Below, piece after piece: positions 62,453 to 64,000 of a DNA stretch of 64,000 nt (position 1 is the stretch's first letter; every line of letters begins with the position of its first letter). The translations under genes and the position numbers were made by a program. Below the pieces are notes generated by a model that saw only the letters and a list, made by a program, of their open reading frames with translations, searched no databases and was not told where the DNA came from. The stretch is from Maribacter_C sp947494565 (GTDB lineage: Bacteria; Bacteroidota; Bacteroidia; Flavobacteriales; Flavobacteriaceae). The DNA lies in NCBI RefSeq assembly GCF_047345415.1, contig NZ_JBLFEP010000006.1, positions 409,828 through 473,827 of the forward strand. Direction: 5' to 3'.

Positions 62453-64000
62453 ATGAGGAAAATTATTATTGCAGTAGCTCTTCTTGTATCTGGATTAGCT
62501 GTTGGGCAGACCACGGTCACTCTAGAGGATCAATGTAATTGTGAAGTACTAAGCGGTCCTGATGTCACTACTCCGGGAATGACTACGCCGGCCGGTGCTG
62601 ATTTAGGGGATGTTTACGTGAATACGAACACGGGTACTATTTACTTTTGGGATGGTGACTCATGGGAGTTGACATCTTCGGATGATCAGCAAATTCAACA
62701 ATTCAATTTTAATGCGCTTACAAATGAACTTACGCTTACTTTGGAAAATGGAGGTAGTGTTACCACTAGTATATCGGCAATAAGTGGTGATGGAAATCTC
62801 AATTCTCCTGATAGTACTATAGATATCGGTGGAGATATAAATGCATTGCTCGGGGACGTCTCGATAGATGTTGCGGATGATGCAATAATCAATTCAAAGC
62901 TTGCCGACGATGCGGTACAGACGGAGAACATATTGAACGGAACTATCTTGACCGAGGACATCTCCTCTGGCGGCAACAACCAGGTACTGGTGACCGATGC
63001 GACCGGAACGGTGGCATGGGTATCGCGCGATTCCTTCGAATCGATCGCCGACCAGGTGACCATCACGGGCATAGGTACGGCGGCGGACCCTTTCAAGGTG
63101 GAGGACCTGTCGATAGTAACAGCCAAATTGGGTCCCGATGCGGTGACCAACGCGAAACTGGCCGACGATGCGGTACGGACCGAGAACATATTGAACGGAA
63201 CGATCATCAACGAAGACCTGGCCGATGGTTCGGTGGATACGAACAAGATACTTGACGGAACGATCCTGACCGGAGATATTTCCTCGGGCGGCAACAACCA
63301 GGTACTGGTGACCGATGCGACCGGAACGGTGGCATGGGTATCGCGCGATTCCTTCGAATCGATCGCCGACCAGGTGACCATCACGGGCATAGGTACGGCG
63401 GCGGACCCTTTCAAGGTGGAAGACCTCTCCATCGTGACGGCAAAACTGGGTCCCGATGCGGTGACCAACGCGAAACTGGCCGACGATGCGGTACAGACGG
63501 AGAACATATTGAACGGAACGATCTTGACCGAGGACATCTCCTCTGGCGGCAACAACCAGGTACTGGTGACCGATGCGACCGGAACGGTGGCATGGGTATC
63601 TCGCGATTCCTTCGAGTCTATCGCCGACCAGGTGACCATCACGGGCATAGGTACGGCGGCGGACCCTTTCAAGGTGGAGGACCTGTCGATAGTAACAGCA
63701 AAATTGGGTCCCGATGCGGTGACCAACGCGAAACTGGCCGACGATGCGGTACAGACGGAGAACATATTGAACGGAACGATCCTGACCGAGGACATCTCCT
63801 CTGGCGGCAACAACCAGGTACTGGTGACCGATGCGACCGGAACGGTGGCATGGGTATCTCGCGATTCCTTCGAATCGATCGCCGACCAGGTGACCATCAC
63901 GGGCATAGGTACGGCGGCGGACCCTTTCAAGGTGGAGGACCTGTCGATAGTAACAGCAAAATTGGGTCCCGATGCGGTGACCAACGCGAAACTGGCCGAC
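62453..64000 (+). CDS. Secreted repeat protein with near-identical 86-residue repeats (partial, open at right edge)
   Basis: ATG at 62453 opens a frame of 516 codons with no stop before the window ends. It has a signal peptide (MRKIIIAVALLVSGLAVGQ) and a non-repeated N-terminal region with a tail-fibre-like element (GDVYVNTNTGTIYFWDGDSW). From about residue 177 an 86-residue unit repeats (VLVTDATGTVAWVSRDSFES, then LGPDAVTNAKLADDAV and TENILNGTI). Such AKLADDAV/NGTI repeats occur in elongated trimeric fibres of flavobacteria and phages. A surface fibre is my best guess. The repeats are clearly GC-richer than the flanks. The C-terminus, which would show any sorting signal, lies outside the window. 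Confidence 0.85.
   Translation, partial: MRKIIIAVALLVSGLAVGQTTVTLEDQCNCEVLSGPDVTTPGMTTPAGADLGDVYVNTNTGTIYFWDGDSWELTSSDDQQIQQFNFNALTNELTLTLENGGSVTTSISAISGDGNLNSPDSTIDIGGDINALLGDVSIDVADDAIINSKLADDAVQTENILNGTILTEDISSGGNNQVLVTDATGTVAWVSRDSFESIADQVTITGIGTAADPFKVEDLSIVTAKLGPDAVTNAKLADDAVRTENILNGTIINEDLADGSVDTNKILDGTILTGDISSGGNNQVLVTDATGTVAWVSRDSFESIADQVTITGIGTAADPFKVEDLSIVTAKLGPDAVTNAKLADDAVQTENILNGTILTEDISSGGNNQVLVTDATGTVAWVSRDSFESIADQVTITGIGTAADPFKVEDLSIVTAKLGPDAVTNAKLADDAVQTENILNGTILTEDISSGGNNQVLVTDATGTVAWVSRDSFESIADQVTITGIGTAADPFKVEDLSIVTAKLGPDAVTNAKLAD
62981..64000 (+). repeat. Tandem 258-bp repeats in the fibre-like gene
   Basis: Units begin at 62981, 63299, 63557 and 63815 (anchored on CAGGTACTGG). 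The spacing is 318, 258 and 258 bp; the first unit has an extra 60 bp (20 residues, GTIINEDLADGSVDTNK region). The last unit is cut by the window edge. Copies differ mainly by synonymous changes. Confidence 0.92.

Noticed and set aside
62695..63984. A 429-codon minus-strand frame with strong internal repeats
   Set aside because: It is the reverse complement of the repeat gene that starts at 62453; the plus-strand frame has a signal peptide and protein-like repeats, while this one is a shadow rich in S, T and V.

Overview
The window looks like the chromosome of a marine flavobacterium (Bacteroidota, Flavobacteriaceae). Signs seen in the sequence are: type IX secretion (T9SS) sorting domains of both the A type and the gliding-associated B type, a PorP/SprF-like protein, TonB-plug and CarboxypepD_reg-like domains, Bacteroidota promoters (TTG, 17-20 bp, TAnnTTTG), almost no Shine-Dalgarno (SD) sequences except a strong one at rpsU, and a bTHX ribosomal protein gene. 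No rRNA, CRISPR array, IS element or prophage was seen.

Layout. 1-6.3 kb: the tail of an unknown gene, coaD-ddl on the minus strand, PASTA protein-rluD, yaaA, a small lipoprotein, bTHX, a TPR membrane protein and a UDG-like protein. 6.6-12.4 kb: ppc, a plug-only TonB-type protein, a CarboxypepD_reg-like protein and an M20 peptidase. 12.6-18.0 kb: an 1802-residue secreted multidomain protein (di-haem cytochrome-like, PKD, FG-GAP, UnbV, six BIG2, T9SS-A). 18.6-25.3 kb: a complete trpEGDCFBA operon behind what reads as a full transcription attenuator with a WWW leader peptide. 25.4-26.6 kb: a marR-yceI operon with palindromes over its promoter. 26.7-33.4 kb: rhodanese, DUF2851, PspC, a K+ channel, an AGCS symporter, an HhH protein and an acyl-CoA dehydrogenase. 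33.5-48.8 kb: the information-processing core, rpsU-xerC-hpf, four tRNAs, tuf, tRNA-Trp, secE-nusG-rplKAJL-rpoBC. 48.8-50.8 kb: DUF3467 and prfC. 51-57.5 kb: a TSP3-repeat T9SS-B protein, a PorP/SprF protein and an OmpA/TPR protein, probably one surface-secretion module. 57.7-64 kb: a large Calx-beta/beta-helix surface protein, two orphan reading frames, and a signal-peptide protein made of near-identical 258-bp repeats that runs off the right edge.

How it fits together. The core block (tRNAs, EF-Tu, preprotein translocase, transcription elongation, ribosomal stalk, RNA polymerase) is conserved and growth-linked. Around it are accessory surface proteins with recent internal duplications. The best regulatory findings are the trp attenuator (leader peptide, three alternative stems, apparently leaderless start), the SD at rpsU in a lineage that normally ignores SD, a terminator whose 5' arm overlaps the start of the tRNA promoter, and MarR-type palindromes over the marR promoter. 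All functional calls come from reading sequence and motifs; no database search was run.
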